Assembly (NCBI GenBank): GCA_020631735.1
Contig: CM036199.1
Location: 15,220,834 to 15,284,833 of the forward strand
From: Saccharum officinarum
Lineage: Eukaryota > Streptophyta > Magnoliopsida > Poales > Poaceae
Reading direction: 5' to 3'
DNA: 64,000 nucleotides
Shown here: positions 23,206 to 35,509 of the stretch, one piece after another
How positions within the stretch are numbered: position 1 is the first letter of the stretch
Layout of the letters: every line of letters begins with the position of its first letter
Position numbers and translations under genes: made by a program
Notes under the pieces: model-generated
Database searches by the model: none
Told to the model about the DNA's origin: nothing
What the model saw: only the letters and a program-made list of their open reading frames with translations

Positions 23206-26200
23206 ATGGACGGCGGCGGCGGCGACCTGCGGAGCACCATCAAGAAGTGGAACGTCATCTACCCTGTCTACCTCAACTCCAAGAAGACCGTCGCCGAGGG
23301 CCGCCGCATCGCCGCCGCCAAGGCCTGCCCGGACCCCACCTGCGTCGAGATCGCCGATTGCTGTTCGCACCTCAAGATCCCCCACGCCGTCGAGGTACCC
23401 GCCCTGATTCCTTCCCCGATCGTTTCCTTTTCCAGTTCAGGATTGACAGTATCGTTCGTTGGTTTGCACATCTGACTGGCCAATTGTTGCTATGTGTAGC
23501 TGGATAAGGCGTACCCAAGGGATTTCTTCCAGGTGGGGAGGGTCAGGGTGCAGCTCAAGAAAGATGACGGCTCCCCCGTCAATCCTGCTATTAAAACAAG
23601 TAAGTTCCCGAACTGCACACTTGCTTTCACCTGAGCTGGATTTAGAATGGGACTGCATACATATTATACTCAATTCCGAAGCATGTGTGAATTGCTAGTG
23701 ATTCAGCTGGGACGAACAAGTATGCAGTATTCAAGCGTTTCCTTTGTGTAAATATGAAATAGTTTTTGCTTATTGATGATTGCATCTGGGAAGGAAGATG
23801 GCAAACTGGTAGTGGGTTACAACAACAACAACAACATAGCCTTTTGTCACAAGCAAGTTGGGGTAGGCTAGAGATGAAACCCAAAAGAGACGAGAAACAG
23901 GGAGACACATAAAGGGACATAAAAGGCACAAGACAAAAAGATGTCACGGTTCAGGCACGTTGATTGCCAATCTCCAAGCGCTCCTGTCCATAGCTAAATC
24001 CTTGGAGATATTCCACTCCTTAAGATCTCTCTTAACGGACTCGTCCCAAGTTAGTTTAGGTCGACCTCTACCGCTCTTTACATTATCGGCCCGCTTTAGA
24101 ACTCCACTACACACCGGTGCCTCAGGAGGCCTCCGTTGGACATGTCCAAACCATCTCAACCGATGTTGAATCAATTTCTCCTCAATTGGTGCCACCCCAA
24201 CCCTATCCCGAATATCGTCGTTCCGAACTCTATCCCTCCTTGTGTGCCCACAACACCAACGCAACATACGCATCTCTGCTACACTCAATTGCTGGACATG
24301 TCGCCTTTTTGTAGGCCAACACTCAGCACCGTATAACATCGCCGGACAAATCGCCGTCCTATAGAACTTACCTTTCAGCTTCTGAGGCAAACTGGTAGTG
24401 GGTTATTGTTCATATTTTTACTCCACTTATTAGCTAGAGAACTTAACATTTGAAGTACAAACCCATGAAATGTGTATCTCTGTTGCAGTGTTTTAAATTG
24501 CGGGCTATAGCATTTAGTGGCGCCTTCGAAAAAACGCTAAGCACGCTATAGCGGCTGCTATAGAAGCGCTAATGCATATAGCATTTTCACCCAAAAAAAT
24601 TGCAAATTATTGCCAAAAAAAGTAAGGGATTTTCAGCAGGAAGCAATAAGGAGTCACATAGTAGACAGTAGTGACAATACACATAACACATAGGTAGTGA
24701 GTAGGTGACACCTGGCCACTCACATAGTCACACAGTACATAAGAATTTATCAAGCTAAAGTTTAAACAATAAGTAGTTTAGAAGACTTGTCCAGCCATCT
24801 AGGACATAAGCAAATAGTCGAATAGCCAACCAAATTAGTGTAGAATAGCTAGCGTAAGACATAAGTGTCTACTGCCACATGGCCACATGACATTGGGCAG
24901 CATAAATAATGATCAATCACTTGATAATTGTAATCTAAAGATCTGAACAAAGTCATAGAAGATGGTGCAGATGGTGAATGCATGTCAAAATGGTGATTCT
25001 CATCTTATTAATCTGTAGAGGAAGCAGCTGATTGCATTTCTTCGTCATCAGGAATGAGCTTCCTTCTCTTTCTAAGCTGGGTACCTCTCTTTTGTTTTGT
25101 GTTGTTGCTCCTTGTGATGATGATGCCCTTTCTCCAACTTGTACACCTTCCGGCTGCTGTTCTGGTTCAGCAATGTGCACAATACCAGTGATCCACTCAT
25201 TTTCCTCATCCTCAAGAACATTGGTGATTGGTTTTTCAATGGTCCCTTTGTCTTGTGCTCCCTCTGTTTGAGTTTAGAGTTGAATTGACAAATGCAAGAT
25301 CCTTCATCATGTCATGAAGTTGTTTGTTGCGTCTATTTGTGTGAACCTGTAGGTAAAGTGAAAGTGAACAAAATGGCAGAAATGTTCACGTGCAATTCTA
25401 CATATTTATTCCTTTGTTATACTTGCTCAAATGTACTCCAATTCCTCTCACAAACTGAGGAGCTACATGTCAAACCTAGAATCCTTGCAACCAATTCCCT
25501 AAGGTTTGGTGCACTTCTACCACGATTTAGCCATCATTTGGCTTCATTACCAAAAAAAAACAAAACAAAACAGGAGTTAAGAAAGCACAGGTGAAGGGCC
25601 ACGGCCGCAGCCTCCGAGGCCACCGCAGGCAGCCATGACACACAGTCACCGCTTGCAGTCATTCATGGTCATTCGCAGCTGCCACTCGCAGTTCACAGCT
25701 GTTACCGCACTGCTGAGCCGCCGCAAAAGTTTCAGAACTGAGTTGCCCAGAATGGAGAGGGGAGCACTTGAAATACTAGGGTTGTGAGCATGCTTATATA
25801 CCATGTATAGATGGGCTAGATTTGGGGCAGTGCAATTTTTTTGCAATTTTTTGGGCCTCATTTCGCAGGTTGGCCGGTTGGACATTTAGCGCTGCTAAAT
25901 TAAGTCACCGCTAAACCGTTTAGCGCCGCTAATGCCTGAAATAGGGCCCGTAGCTGCAGTTGCATTAATATGTGCATGTGTAGGGTAGCGGCACCCATCT
26001 AAGATTTTGGAAGTGTAATTACTTCCTTTTTGAAGGAAGAATAACACGGATCTGGCTAATCATAAAATAAGTAACAAGGAACCAAGGTGTGAGTCTATTC
26101 TGAAATGAAAAAGAAGCTAACTCCCAGACTATTACATCTTCCATCAGTGTTATATTAGTTTGATACAACAACAACAACAAAGCCTTAGATTAGTAATATA

Positions 26201-28607
26201 TTTTTGTTGAGATATACATGTTTTTATCATTATGCCCATACCTTGATGCTGTTGTTTATGGATGTATACATCTGTTCTTAGTTTGATCTGATTTGTGTCA
26301 AACTTGTGTGAATGCTATCAGGAAAATTTATGTTGCTGCTTTGTTTGATGCCTCAACTTTTATGTATGTTGACTATCAACAGCAGCTTTATGATTGCCAA
26401 GAATTGCTTACTGCGTTATCTATGCATGATTTTCCTTTTGAAACCAAATTTATTGCTGCACTTTGTTTGGTTTTGCATTACTCATGTTTGAATCACAAAT
26501 CAGGCAAACCTATGTGTCTGCTCTCCCTGACGCTTCAATTTGTATTACCTTTCTATTAACCTCAAAATCAGCTTAGATGTATTGAACACTTTGAGGTTTT
26601 TATTCTACATCACAGAGCTTCGTCCACATTCGAATGTTTGTCAACGATATGGCCTATTTCTTTTTCAAAGTATGAGGTTTTGCATGTGCGGCAACCCTTC
26701 AATTAGCAGCCTCTTGTTTGTACTTAGAATCAATCATAAATGATTCCCTAACTGGATACTTGGTGGGTGGTACATCTATGTTTCAGTCTTTCAGAATCAC
26801 GTCCAGCTGACTATTTCACGTTGGATTAGCTTTATGTTTACTTTTTTTCCAGATTTTCTTTTGTCTACTAAACTCCAGGTTTCTATAATGGGATTATTTT
26901 AATTGTTATTCACTAGGGCTAACAATAATAATTTTAGAGTGGGGCAATTACCTCATCATCATTTCCACCTTGTTGGGTGAACTCCTGAGTCTGGGTCCTT
27001 GAATACTTCAACTGTCAGCCTCCCTTTAGTTGGGTAGACTTCAATTGCTACAATCTTCATGTCCTTCTAGGGTTCTTCTTGTGTTTATTCATATTAAGTA
27101 ATTCAGGGTCTTCATACTTTTGACACTAGAATTTACTGAATCTCCTTTGTCTGTGACTTGGTTCTTTTGTGCATGTAAGCAAAATATTGTTACATTCAAC
27201 TATACTTCTTTTTAAGTTCAGAAGAGCCTGTTTTGACATTCTAGAATCGCTGTTAGTGAATACCCAATGAAATTTAGGGCATTGTTGTCATGGTAGAGAG
27301 TCTTTGGTGCATTGAAGCCACTGCTATGCCATTTAGAAAAAAGAATCTACTTTGATTAAATTACTAAACATTTTGGGTTTGCTGGAGAAGCAGTTGTTGC
27401 AGTATTATGAGGCCAAGCCTATTTATTTATGAAAGCATCTTTTGTATTAGTGAATCTTTTTCCTATTTAACAAGTACTATGCAGCCTATTTGGATTTTGG
27501 AGTCAGTAGCTAACTGTTTACACCTAATTTGTCTTGTATACTACCTTACTGTCTTGTTTACACCTTCTTTGGAACTATGTTAAATATTTATAAAAGATTT
27601 TTTTTCTAACTTGACTTCAATTTTTGGTTAAGGCATGAGCATGAACATGGGAGACTGAGCATGTAATACTCTTCCAAATTCTTCTTCATTTCTCATAAAT
27701 ATTGTCCTAGACTCCTGGTGCTCCACCATGAGCTGAAATAATCATCTCTGAACTCTTCTTGGATTCTGCATGTTCCTGATACTGAACTCGATATGAATTC
27801 CTAATATTGCTGTACTGCTGTCGAACAATCAGTAGACCAGCCTTTGTTAAGTACAGTTGTGTGAATGAGTGGTCGGATGTTTTTTCAATACCTGTGTTTA
27901 TGGCGACTTGGCTACATCTATCTTACACCTAGAGGGGGTTTATGCTGATCTGAATAGGTGTTTATGGACTACAAGAAAGACTTGGGCCTTGTTTAGATGC
28001 ACCCCAAAAGTTGAATTTTTTTCACTCTCTCCATCACATCAATCTTTGGACCATGAAGTAGTAAATGTAGGTAAAAAAAAAACTAATTACACAGTTTAGT
28101 TGGAAATCACGAGATGAATCTTTTGAGCCTAGTTGGTCCACGAGATTAGATAATATTTGTCAAATAAGACGAAAGTGTACTATTCATCGGGTTGAATTTT
28201 TTTTCCAATCTAAACGAGGCCTTGGGCTTGCACTGATATGATGCTTTATTCCAATTGCATACCTTGAAATTTGATGCCATATTTATTTTGCTTTAGCATG
28301 TTCTTTTTTTCTTTTTCATTTTGTAAAATTGAAGTATGAAACTCTGCAGCTTCCAGTCGTAGATGTGGGACCTCCACCATTAGTTAATTTATGCACTTCC
28401 CAAGATTTGGTCTTTTTTAGGGGATATATTTGTGCAGTTGTATCTTACTGACACGCCTTCACATATTTCAGAGAAGCAGCTGATGATCCAAATAGCAGAG
28501 CTAGTTCCCAAGCATCATGGAAGGACAAAGAAGCAGGAGGCAGCGACCAGTTCTCTTCAGCCGGCGGCAGTTCAAAGAACACAAAAGGCGGGAAAAAGAA
28601 AAAGTGA
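23206..28607 (+). CDS. SRP19: signal recognition particle 19-kDa protein (copy A, last exon frameshifted)
   Basis: SRP19 binds the tip of SRP RNA helices 6 and 8 and lets SRP54 join the particle. Exons: 23206-23394 and 23500-23599, then 28472-28607 after a 4.9-kb intron. Exon 1 gives the diagnostic IKKWNVIYPVYLNSKKT and GRRIAAAKACPDPT; exon 2 gives YPRDFFQVGRVRVQLKKDDG; exon 3 gives KKQLMIQIAELVPKHHGRTKK. In this copy a 2-base insertion in the last exon (ttctcttcag against ttcttcag in copy B, near 28552) shifts the frame after ATSS and removes the Gly/Lys-rich tail, running on to 28677. I think this is a sequence error, because indels here increase toward the gap. The start at 23206 (MDGGGG) is preferred; no upstream in-frame ATG looks better. 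Confidence 0.9.
23820..24385 (-). mobile_element. 5'-truncated RTE-type LINE in SRP19 intron 2 (copy A)
   Basis: Minus-strand insertion with a (caa)n tail at its 3' end (23820-23834 on the plus strand) and a target duplication of about 20 bp (ggcaaactggtagtggg...) at 23800-23819 and 24386-24405. The minus-strand ORF (23944-24390) reads AICPAMLYGAECW, RMLRWCCGHTRRDRVRND and HRLRWFGHVQRRP, the C-terminal region that follows reverse transcriptase in RTE-like elements. Only about 0.57 kb of the 3' end was inserted, typical of aborted reverse transcription. Confidence 0.88.
24490..25951 (-). mobile_element. hAT-derived fragment in SRP19 intron 2 (copy A)
   Basis: Bounded by tttaaattgcgggctatagc on the left and a tagcgccgctaatgcctgaaat-type stretch on the right; both edges carry gctaa/ttagc motifs in inverted order. 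The 6-mer tgcagt lies just outside each edge, possibly part of a decayed 8-bp duplication. The minus strand encodes an acidic and Ser-rich segment (DEEMQSAASSTDSEDENHH in copy B) like C-terminal tails of plant hAT transposases. In copy A this frame is broken near 25007. Assignment is tentative. Confidence 0.4.
27985..28221. mobile_element. Tourist-like MITE in SRP19 intron 2 (copy A)
   Basis: Ends ggccttgtttagatgcacc and caatctaaacgaggcc, with TTG on both flanks (27982-27984, 28222-28224). It lies in opposite orientation to the copy at 21945. Confidence 0.8.
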
Positions 28608-29226
28608 TGTCAGTATCATTTTGTGTTTTTTTTTTCTGTTCGTCGTCATACTAAGCGTGTGGAAGTTGTCTTTCTGAGGCCAGAAAATCATTGTGACTTT
28701 TGGTGGGATTTTGGTCCATTTGAAATTATGTACCCATCTTTCCTGTTATCTTCAGATTCAGAAGCTACACCTAACCTGAGGCAGCTGCTTGATAGAACTT
28801 TGTCACTAATCCTGCTTAGATACTTCATTTCACAAATATAAATAGAGCTGGTTTTGTATCTTCGTCGTGGTTCGATTAAATCTGATGGTACTTGGATCTG
28901 TTTTCGTTCACTCGTATATGATGATGATTTACTGTAGCATCTTTTGTCCTCTGTTTTTTCTTTCTACAAGTATATACTCCAAAATGTATGAGACTATCAA
29001 AGTGTTCTTAACTACAAGTCATATGAAGGGTATTTGAAGCATCAAAAATGGTTTTTTTATAAATAAAGAGAAAAAAACGCCGGTCAAAGTTGCTAAGTGT
29101 GTGTCGACTGAACTGAACGAAACGCAGAGAATTATAAGAACTTGAACGAACTTGAGGAGGTCCTGGACGTTTTGTTATGTTACCATTATGCCATTTTGTG
29201 CTTTACCTGTAATAAAATGTTAGTAA

Positions 29227-29568
29227 GGCCTTGTTGAGATGCGAAAAGTTTTTGGTGAAAATGTCACATCGGATGTTCCGTGCGATGTCGGAAGGGGTTT
29301 TTAGATACTAATAAAAAACTAATTACATAGCTTGCCTGGAAACCGCAAGACGAATTTATTAAAGCCTAATTAATCCATCATTAGCACAATTTATTATGTA
29401 GCACTTTAGTGTCAAATCACAGGCTAATTAGGCTCAAAACGTTCATCTCGCGATTTCCAACCAAACTGTGTAATTTAGTTTTTCGTCTATATTTAATACT
29501 CTATACAAGTGCCGCAAGATTCGTTACTGTAGTTTTTCGTGAAAAGTTTTTTTTATCCAAACAAGGCC
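29227..29568. mobile_element. Tourist-like MITE (copy A)
   Basis: Ends ggccttgttgagatgcg and atccaaacaaggcc with a perfect TAA duplication on both sides (29224-29226, 29569-29571). At 342 bp it is longer than the others and carries two versions of the core, one in each orientation, as if one element had been copied into another. Confidence 0.85.
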
Positions 29569-30005
29569 TAACTTTCTAAATTCCTGGTCCCCCGCCCATG
29601 TCCAATATTAATGTCCCGTTTACATAGGTGCTGCATATTGTGTTAAGACGCATGCAAGGTTTTTCGTAAACTTTTTGCGGACGTACGTATAAACAACAAA
29701 AACACTCAGCACACACATTGTTACTCCGTCCTTGACAGATTACACCATGAAACAGAATCATGACGGTGCGGTTTATTCATATAGGAATTCACATCAATCA
29801 TACACGCGGCGCATGCATGCTGTAGCGACGATCCATGAAGCATGCACGACTCTGTAGGAGTATCTATGAGACTGACGATGGTAATAAGAAAAGTCCATAT
29901 GAGTCACTCGAACTGACAATTAGGTAGTCGATAGATAGATGTATATATCACGCGCGCGGCGGCGGCGGCGGCGGCGACGCGACGATGGCAACGATTGGTC
30001 AGGAC

Positions 30006-30568
30006 TCAGGCGGCGGTGACGGCGATCTTCATGCGGCCTGGCAGTGGCCGGGGATGCTGCAGATGAAAGTGAGTAGATGATGCCGCGGCGCGCGCGGCGC
30101 GCGCGCGGTCGTTGCCGGCTTGTAACACCTTGGCGCCCCCGGGCGCGGAGCAGCCTTTGTAGCCGGCGGCGTCACCGCCACCACGTTGTGCGCCGTCGAG
30201 TCGTACTTGAACACCTGCACCGGCATATGTTTATGAGCATTTAAAAAGCTTACGTCGTCCGTGTTCGGATCGTCGATCGATCTCGCCAAGAATTAATCTC
30301 TCTGCTGCATAGTATATCGATCGGTGAGAAAGGAAGGAAGAAGAGGCTGCTAGGTGAGAGGTCACAGTCGTCGTCGTACCTAGGACGTCCCCCGCCTTGA
30401 AGCGCTTGCCGTTGGTCCACCTGGGTTGGTGTTGAAGCTCCACCCGCCACGGTCGCGACGGTGAAACACGGCCGACTCCGCGACGTGGGCATAGGAGCAC
30501 GCAGAGAGGAGCACCGCCGCCGCAAGGACCACAGCTCCACTGCCTCTTCCCTGCTGCTGCGCCGCCAT
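30006..30568 (-). pseudogene. plantacyanin, copy A with many frameshifts (probable sequence errors)
   Basis: Same two-exon gene as at 51277-51819, but exon 1 (30380-30568) and exon 2 (30006 to about 30214) each contain several 1-3-base indels and short scrambled runs relative to copy B. Examples are an extra C at the exon 2 acceptor (acacctgc against acactgc), a lost C in the GHCQAGM codons (atgcggcctgg against atgccggcctgg), and a GC-run expansion near 30085-30110. No frame encodes the full protein. The damage increases toward the contig end, so I treat it as poor consensus and not as a true pseudogene. Confidence 0.85.
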
Positions 30569-31071
30569 TGCTAGCTGCCTACTCACCTCACCAGCTGGAA
30601 GATGCTCAGACGACCGGCCGGCACACCGCACAGAGAGCAACTTCTGGTGCTGGTGGTATGTATGTATATATAGAGAGCAAGCGGCAAGCGAGCAAAAGTA
30701 GAGTAGCTAGTGATGGTGAGTGGACAGGTGGTTAGCAATGTCGCCCGGGGGTGCGCTCTCGTTTTATAGGCTCCATGGAAGTGGAGGCGTGAAGGTAAGT
30801 AGGCCCCGTCGAGGTGGAAAAGGCGAGTGGAAATGGAGCAAGCGAAGAGGGTTCGGCCAACGACCCACAACGGAGGCGCCCCATTACTTTTTGGACCCGA
30901 CGTCCGATGGATGACGGAGATGAGACGAGCTGGTCGACAAGATGTAACAGGCACGTTGGAGGTCTCCGAAGGCGTCAAGCAAGGGTGGAAAAACGTAAAG
31001 CTAACATCACGTAGATATATATGATACTTACAAGGGAGAAACTCTACAGACAAAAGCTTCATGGTTACACT

Positions 31072-32425
31072 CACTACACCAGAGAAGAAGGACATCACTG
31101 GCGGTTCAAAACCCCCCTTCACTGGCGGATTTTGAACCGCCATAACCAACTCGGCAGTGATAAGCTGATCACATCGACTGCCGGTTATGCCAAACCGGCA
31201 GTGATAGCTCTCGTGTATCACTGCCGATTCGTGTTACAAACCGGCAGTGATACTTGAGCAATCACTGCCGTTTGTGTTACAAACCGGCACTGATAGGCTA
31301 TAAAAAACAAAAAAAGGAAATACCATGCTCGCTGGAGCATGCTCGTTGCTGCAGCCACCGCCATGTTTGCTGGCCACCGCCGCCGCTCACATCAAGCAGT
31401 TCATCAATAAAAATTCGTGCATCACAAAAAAAGGAGGAGGAGGATTCAACACAAACCAAATCAACTCACCACAAAACATGATTCGTACATCACACAAGGA
31501 GAAGGGTTCAGCATCACAAAGGAGAAGGGTTCAGCATCAAAAATTCGTGTCCCTATGCATCTTAGTCTCAACCATATACTTCAACAGGGTGTGCTGATCC
31601 TCAAGTTGTTATAAGCGTCATTTCCCTTAAACAGTAGTAAAATCACCCAACTTGTTCAAATCTGATCTCTTGCTCAAAATTTTCACGAAGATCCATAACA
31701 ACACGGTGTGAAGGACCATATACAGCAGACCTTTGCAACCCCCTAAAAAACGATTTCAAAAGATATAATGCTTGAAAAAGAAAACAAAGACTATCAGAAC
31801 TGAATTTACAGAACTTTTTCTTTCAATGAGCACAATGAAAACAATCGAGTGAACCGAAACCAGAAACACAAGAAGAAGAATGCTGTGTATGACTTGAGGA
31901 CTTTTTATGCTGTGTAGTAAAAACACAAAGGACAACCTAAGCTAGGCCTACTTCATATGTTCTAGTAGAAACAGTTAACCACAAAAATATGACAGAAGAG
32001 AACCACATATTCTACCTGCATTATGCGGATCTTGTTATTATCACGAAAACAATCCTACTGATAGCCAGGTTTGGTACAAATCTATCAAATGATTTTTGTT
32101 AGATCATCCCTGTATAAAAATAAGAATGTGAACTCAAAAGATTGTAGAAGGATAGAAACTACTTACTCGGGCAAATTCTCATATGCCGTGAGAACATTCC
32201 ATACCTCTCGAACTGGTGCTTTCACAGTGATACTAGCAAAAACACACCTATGAGCGCCCCTCATGTTCCTTCATGCACACCGTATCACAACAGGATAAGA
32301 CAAAATTTTAATGCCTTCCCTTGATGGCTAAGAATCCACTAAGTAATGATATAAGTTTAGTAAATTACCACCAGCCATCAAATCTTCGAAGATGGATCTC
32401 ATCTACACGCAAGGCCTATCAATTC
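31072..32425. mobile_element. CACTA element, left part only (copy A, cut by the gap)
   Basis: Begins CACTACACCAGAG after a flanking ACT, with subterminal repeats of the type atcactgccggtttg and their complements to about 31300. It contains the same captured exons as copy B, in poorer sequence, and stops at the N run. The intact element is at 52323-55175. Confidence 0.8.
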
Positions 32426-32525
32426 NNNNNNNNNNNNNNNNNNNNNNNNNNNNNNNNNNNNNNNNNNNNNNNNNNNNNNNNNNNNNNNNNNNNNNNNNNN
32501 NNNNNNNNNNNNNNNNNNNNNNNNN
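32426..32525. other. assembly gap, 100 N
   Basis: A run of exactly 100 N, the usual placeholder for a gap of unknown size between contigs. The sequence on its two sides is not adjacent in the genome in any obvious way: the right side restarts sequence already seen at 11235. Confidence 0.99.
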
Positions 32526-33016
32526 TAAAACGATACTATATCTTTCTCTCACTCTATATTTAAAGTGATACTGTGCTTACTCTATACTCTATAGCAGCGG
32601 GCCCCACTAGTTAAACAAAGAAAAAAATACTATAACTCACAAACCAAAAATCCAAATTAAATTTCGATTTCACCATTAAATTCGTCTCAATAAATCCTTC
32701 AAAACTAGATCACACATGAATATATTTAGATAAAGTAACAAGTGGGTCCCACAGTGGATAGAGTGGATAGAGGATGATATAGAAGATGGATGGGTGTGGA
32801 AGAATTGAATATAGAGAAGAAAATCTTGCTAACTAGGACGTATAGAGGATGAATATAGAGGTTCATGAACGTGGGTAGTCTCAGGACCATGCGAGCTGCA
32901 GCCACTGGGCGCCGTGGCAGCAACAGCATGCACCGTCGTTCTTTGACAGCTTTTCAGCACACGGGCAGTCCAGCCGCCAGCGGAAACCTTTCTTGGATCA
33001 GCACAATTCAGCTGAG

Positions 33017-33258
33017 GGCTTGTTTAGTTCCTGAAATATTTTGCAAAATGTTACTGTAGCATTTTTGTTGTTAATTGGTAATTATTGTCCAATCATGACT
33101 TAATTAGGTTTAAAAGATTCGTCTCGTCCATTTCGTCTAAACTGTGTAATTAGTTTTATTTTTTATTTATATTTAATGCTTCATGCATGTGTCAAAGATT
33201 TAATGTGACGGGAAATCTACTATTTTTTTACGAAATATTTTGGAACTAGACAAGGTCC
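33017..33258. mobile_element. Tourist-like MITE (copy B)
   Basis: Counterpart of the element at 11727 in the duplicated segment, with the same ends and flanking GAG. Confidence 0.8.
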
Positions 33259-33287
33259 GAGCTCGATCGAGAAGAACCCATGCCTGA

Positions 33288-33889
33288 GACTGGCCACAAT
33301 GTTACCGGTGCTCAAAAGACTTTATCGCTGTTATAGGGCACCAATGCCTCTAGCTCTGTGATACCACAGCGTCGGCACCGATGCTTTAACTGTGCTGTGG
33401 ACCCCGTGTATAGGAAAAAATCCCCTTTTCTCTTCCCCGATCTCTCTGTCTCCGCCGCCGACGAGGGCCTCCCTGCTCTACGCCCACCTTTGCACCTCTC
33501 CTCTCCTCTCCCTCCGCCGCCTCCTCATCGTCGTGAGGGAGAAGGGAGGGGGTCGGGGCGGTGCTGGATCGAAGAAGAGGACGGCGACGCGGTTCTGGGC
33601 GGCGGAGTTGTCGGTAGAGGCGGACCCGCTCCTCCCGGGCGCCGGCGAGCTCCTCGTCGTCGCCGTCATCCTCCTCGCCTCCCAGTCCATGGGCCCCGCC
33701 GGTCACCCGTCGTCCTCCTCGCCTTGTTGCCGTGTAATACAATTTTTTATTGGTCGAAGCATCAGTGCTTCTACATGCCTCGATGCTAAATTTTTTTGGA
33801 ACTTGGCACCGGCCACAATGATAGGCACCGGTGCTTGGGCTTTCTCTCTCCTCTCCAAGCACCGGTAAAACATAACATTGTGGCCGGTC
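33288..33889. mobile_element. 602-bp TIR element (copy B)
   Basis: Counterpart of the element at 11998, same length, same TIRs. Confidence 0.6.
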
Positions 33890-34187
33890 TGATGACTCGC
33901 ATGGCAGTCACGTGCACTTGCTACTGTGACACAGACAATCGGTGACGGTCGTCCGCCCCGCGCAGTGGCAGAGGCATGAATGATTTTTAGGTGTGGCAAA
34001 GTTTATAAAGATCAATCATATATATAAAGATAAATATGTAAGGGCAAACTAAAACATTATATAAATAAATGGTTACACAGAAAACAGACAGGTGAAGGAG
34101 CCGATTGATTAGGATTGATGATGGAATTTGTAAAAGGAAAACAAGACGCGTTATGCAGGCTGCCACACGTATTAGCTTCTTGCGTTA

Positions 34188-34417
34188 GGCCCCGTTCGGT
34201 TACGATGTGTTAAAGTTTAACTCACATCACATTAATGTTGCGGCAAATGTATGGAGTACTAAATGTAGACTAATTGCATGCATGTCGACACAGATTAGGA
34301 GTAATTTACGAGACAAATCTATTAAGCCTAATTAATCCAAAATTGGAAACTTTTTGTTAAATAAGATGAAAGTGTTATAATGTTTGTTAAATTTTAACAC
34401 TCAAACCAAACACCCGC
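34188..34417. mobile_element. Tourist-like MITE (copy B)
   Basis: Counterpart of 12898-13127 with the same TTA flanks. Confidence 0.65.
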
Positions 34418-34958
34418 TTAGATTTCCTACCATATAATTGTCTACCAGACCCAGCAAGCCAGCACGTATAATGTATTGACGTATATTTACAGTACATATA
34501 CTGGTCTTTTCTATTGTTTTTTAGGTATGGTGGCTACCAACCCTTGCCATACACCTGCCTCCGCCATGGCTCCGCGCCATGTGTTCGGCCCGCCGAAATT
34601 TAGCTGCTGCTTTGTTAGGAGAGAAAAATAATGTTTCTTCGCTGAAAAGCAGTGTCGATAATACAAGAGCTGCCTATCGCTTTCACCAAATTTAACGGCC
34701 TAGCAGCCACAGTTGGTCAAAGCAATAGCTCCTTGAGGATGAAATTTTTTGGCTTCGGATACTGTAGCACTTTTTGTTTGTATTTGTTAATTAGTGTCCA
34801 ATCATAGACTAATTAGGCTCAAAAGATTCGTCTCATGATTTTCTACCAAACTGTGTAATTAGTTTTTTTCGTCTATATTTAATGCTCCATACATTTATCA
34901 AATATTCGATGTGACGGGAAATCTTAAAAAATTTTGAGAACTAAACATGGCCTGACTT

Positions 34959-35509
34959 TAAGGGTGGGCAAAATACCGATACCCAATTCCCGAACCCGAA
35001 TTACCCGAATCCAGACCCGAAGTACCCGAACCCGAAATACCCGATCACAATTTCGGATAGTGATTGTAAAAACCCGAAATTAGTTCGGGTAATTCGGGTA
35101 ATGTTTTCCGGTACCCGAATTACCCGAAATATCTCAAGTATTTGCTCTTCTATTCCTAATATGAAGACATGAAGTATTTCAATGCCATATAAATATATTA
35201 TTTGGTATGAATTAATGTAGATTTATGCTAACTTGATAATTGATTGGTTGGTAATTGATATGAAGACATGATGTGATTTATATGACTATTGTTTATTGCT
35301 TTAAAATGATACTTGAATTCTTCCAAAACGGTTGGTTTTGTCAATTTTCGGGTATATCGGGTAAAACCCGAACCCGAATTATCGGGTACCCGAAATTTTG
35401 GGTAATAATTTTTTGGGCAAAAATCGGGTAACAATTTTTAATACCCGAACTTCCAACTACCCGAATTACCCGACCCGAATTTTTCGGGTAACCCGAATGC
35501 CCACCCTTA
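34959..35509. mobile_element. hAT-type MITE (copy B)
   Basis: Counterpart of 13669-14220, one base shorter (a C missing in the first acccga run), with the same TIRs and the same cctgactt flanks. Confidence 0.9.

Larger units (their letters stand above)
11235..32425. repeat. 21.2-kb duplicated segment, copy A (left of gap)
   Basis: Collinear with 32526-53662 in the same orientation, including every gene, intron and transposon. The coordinate offset drifts only slowly (21,291 at the left edge, 21,287 at the FSH1 gene, 21,286 at SRP19 exon 1). Differences are mainly 1-3-base indels and become dense toward the gap. The copy ends exactly at the first N. Probably the end of one contig overlapping the next rather than a biological duplication. 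Confidence 0.95.

Noticed and set aside
26165..26185. Second RTE insertion marked by a (caa)n run followed by agcctt
   Set aside because: Only about 25 bases resemble the RTE tail; no coding remnant or target duplication could be found.
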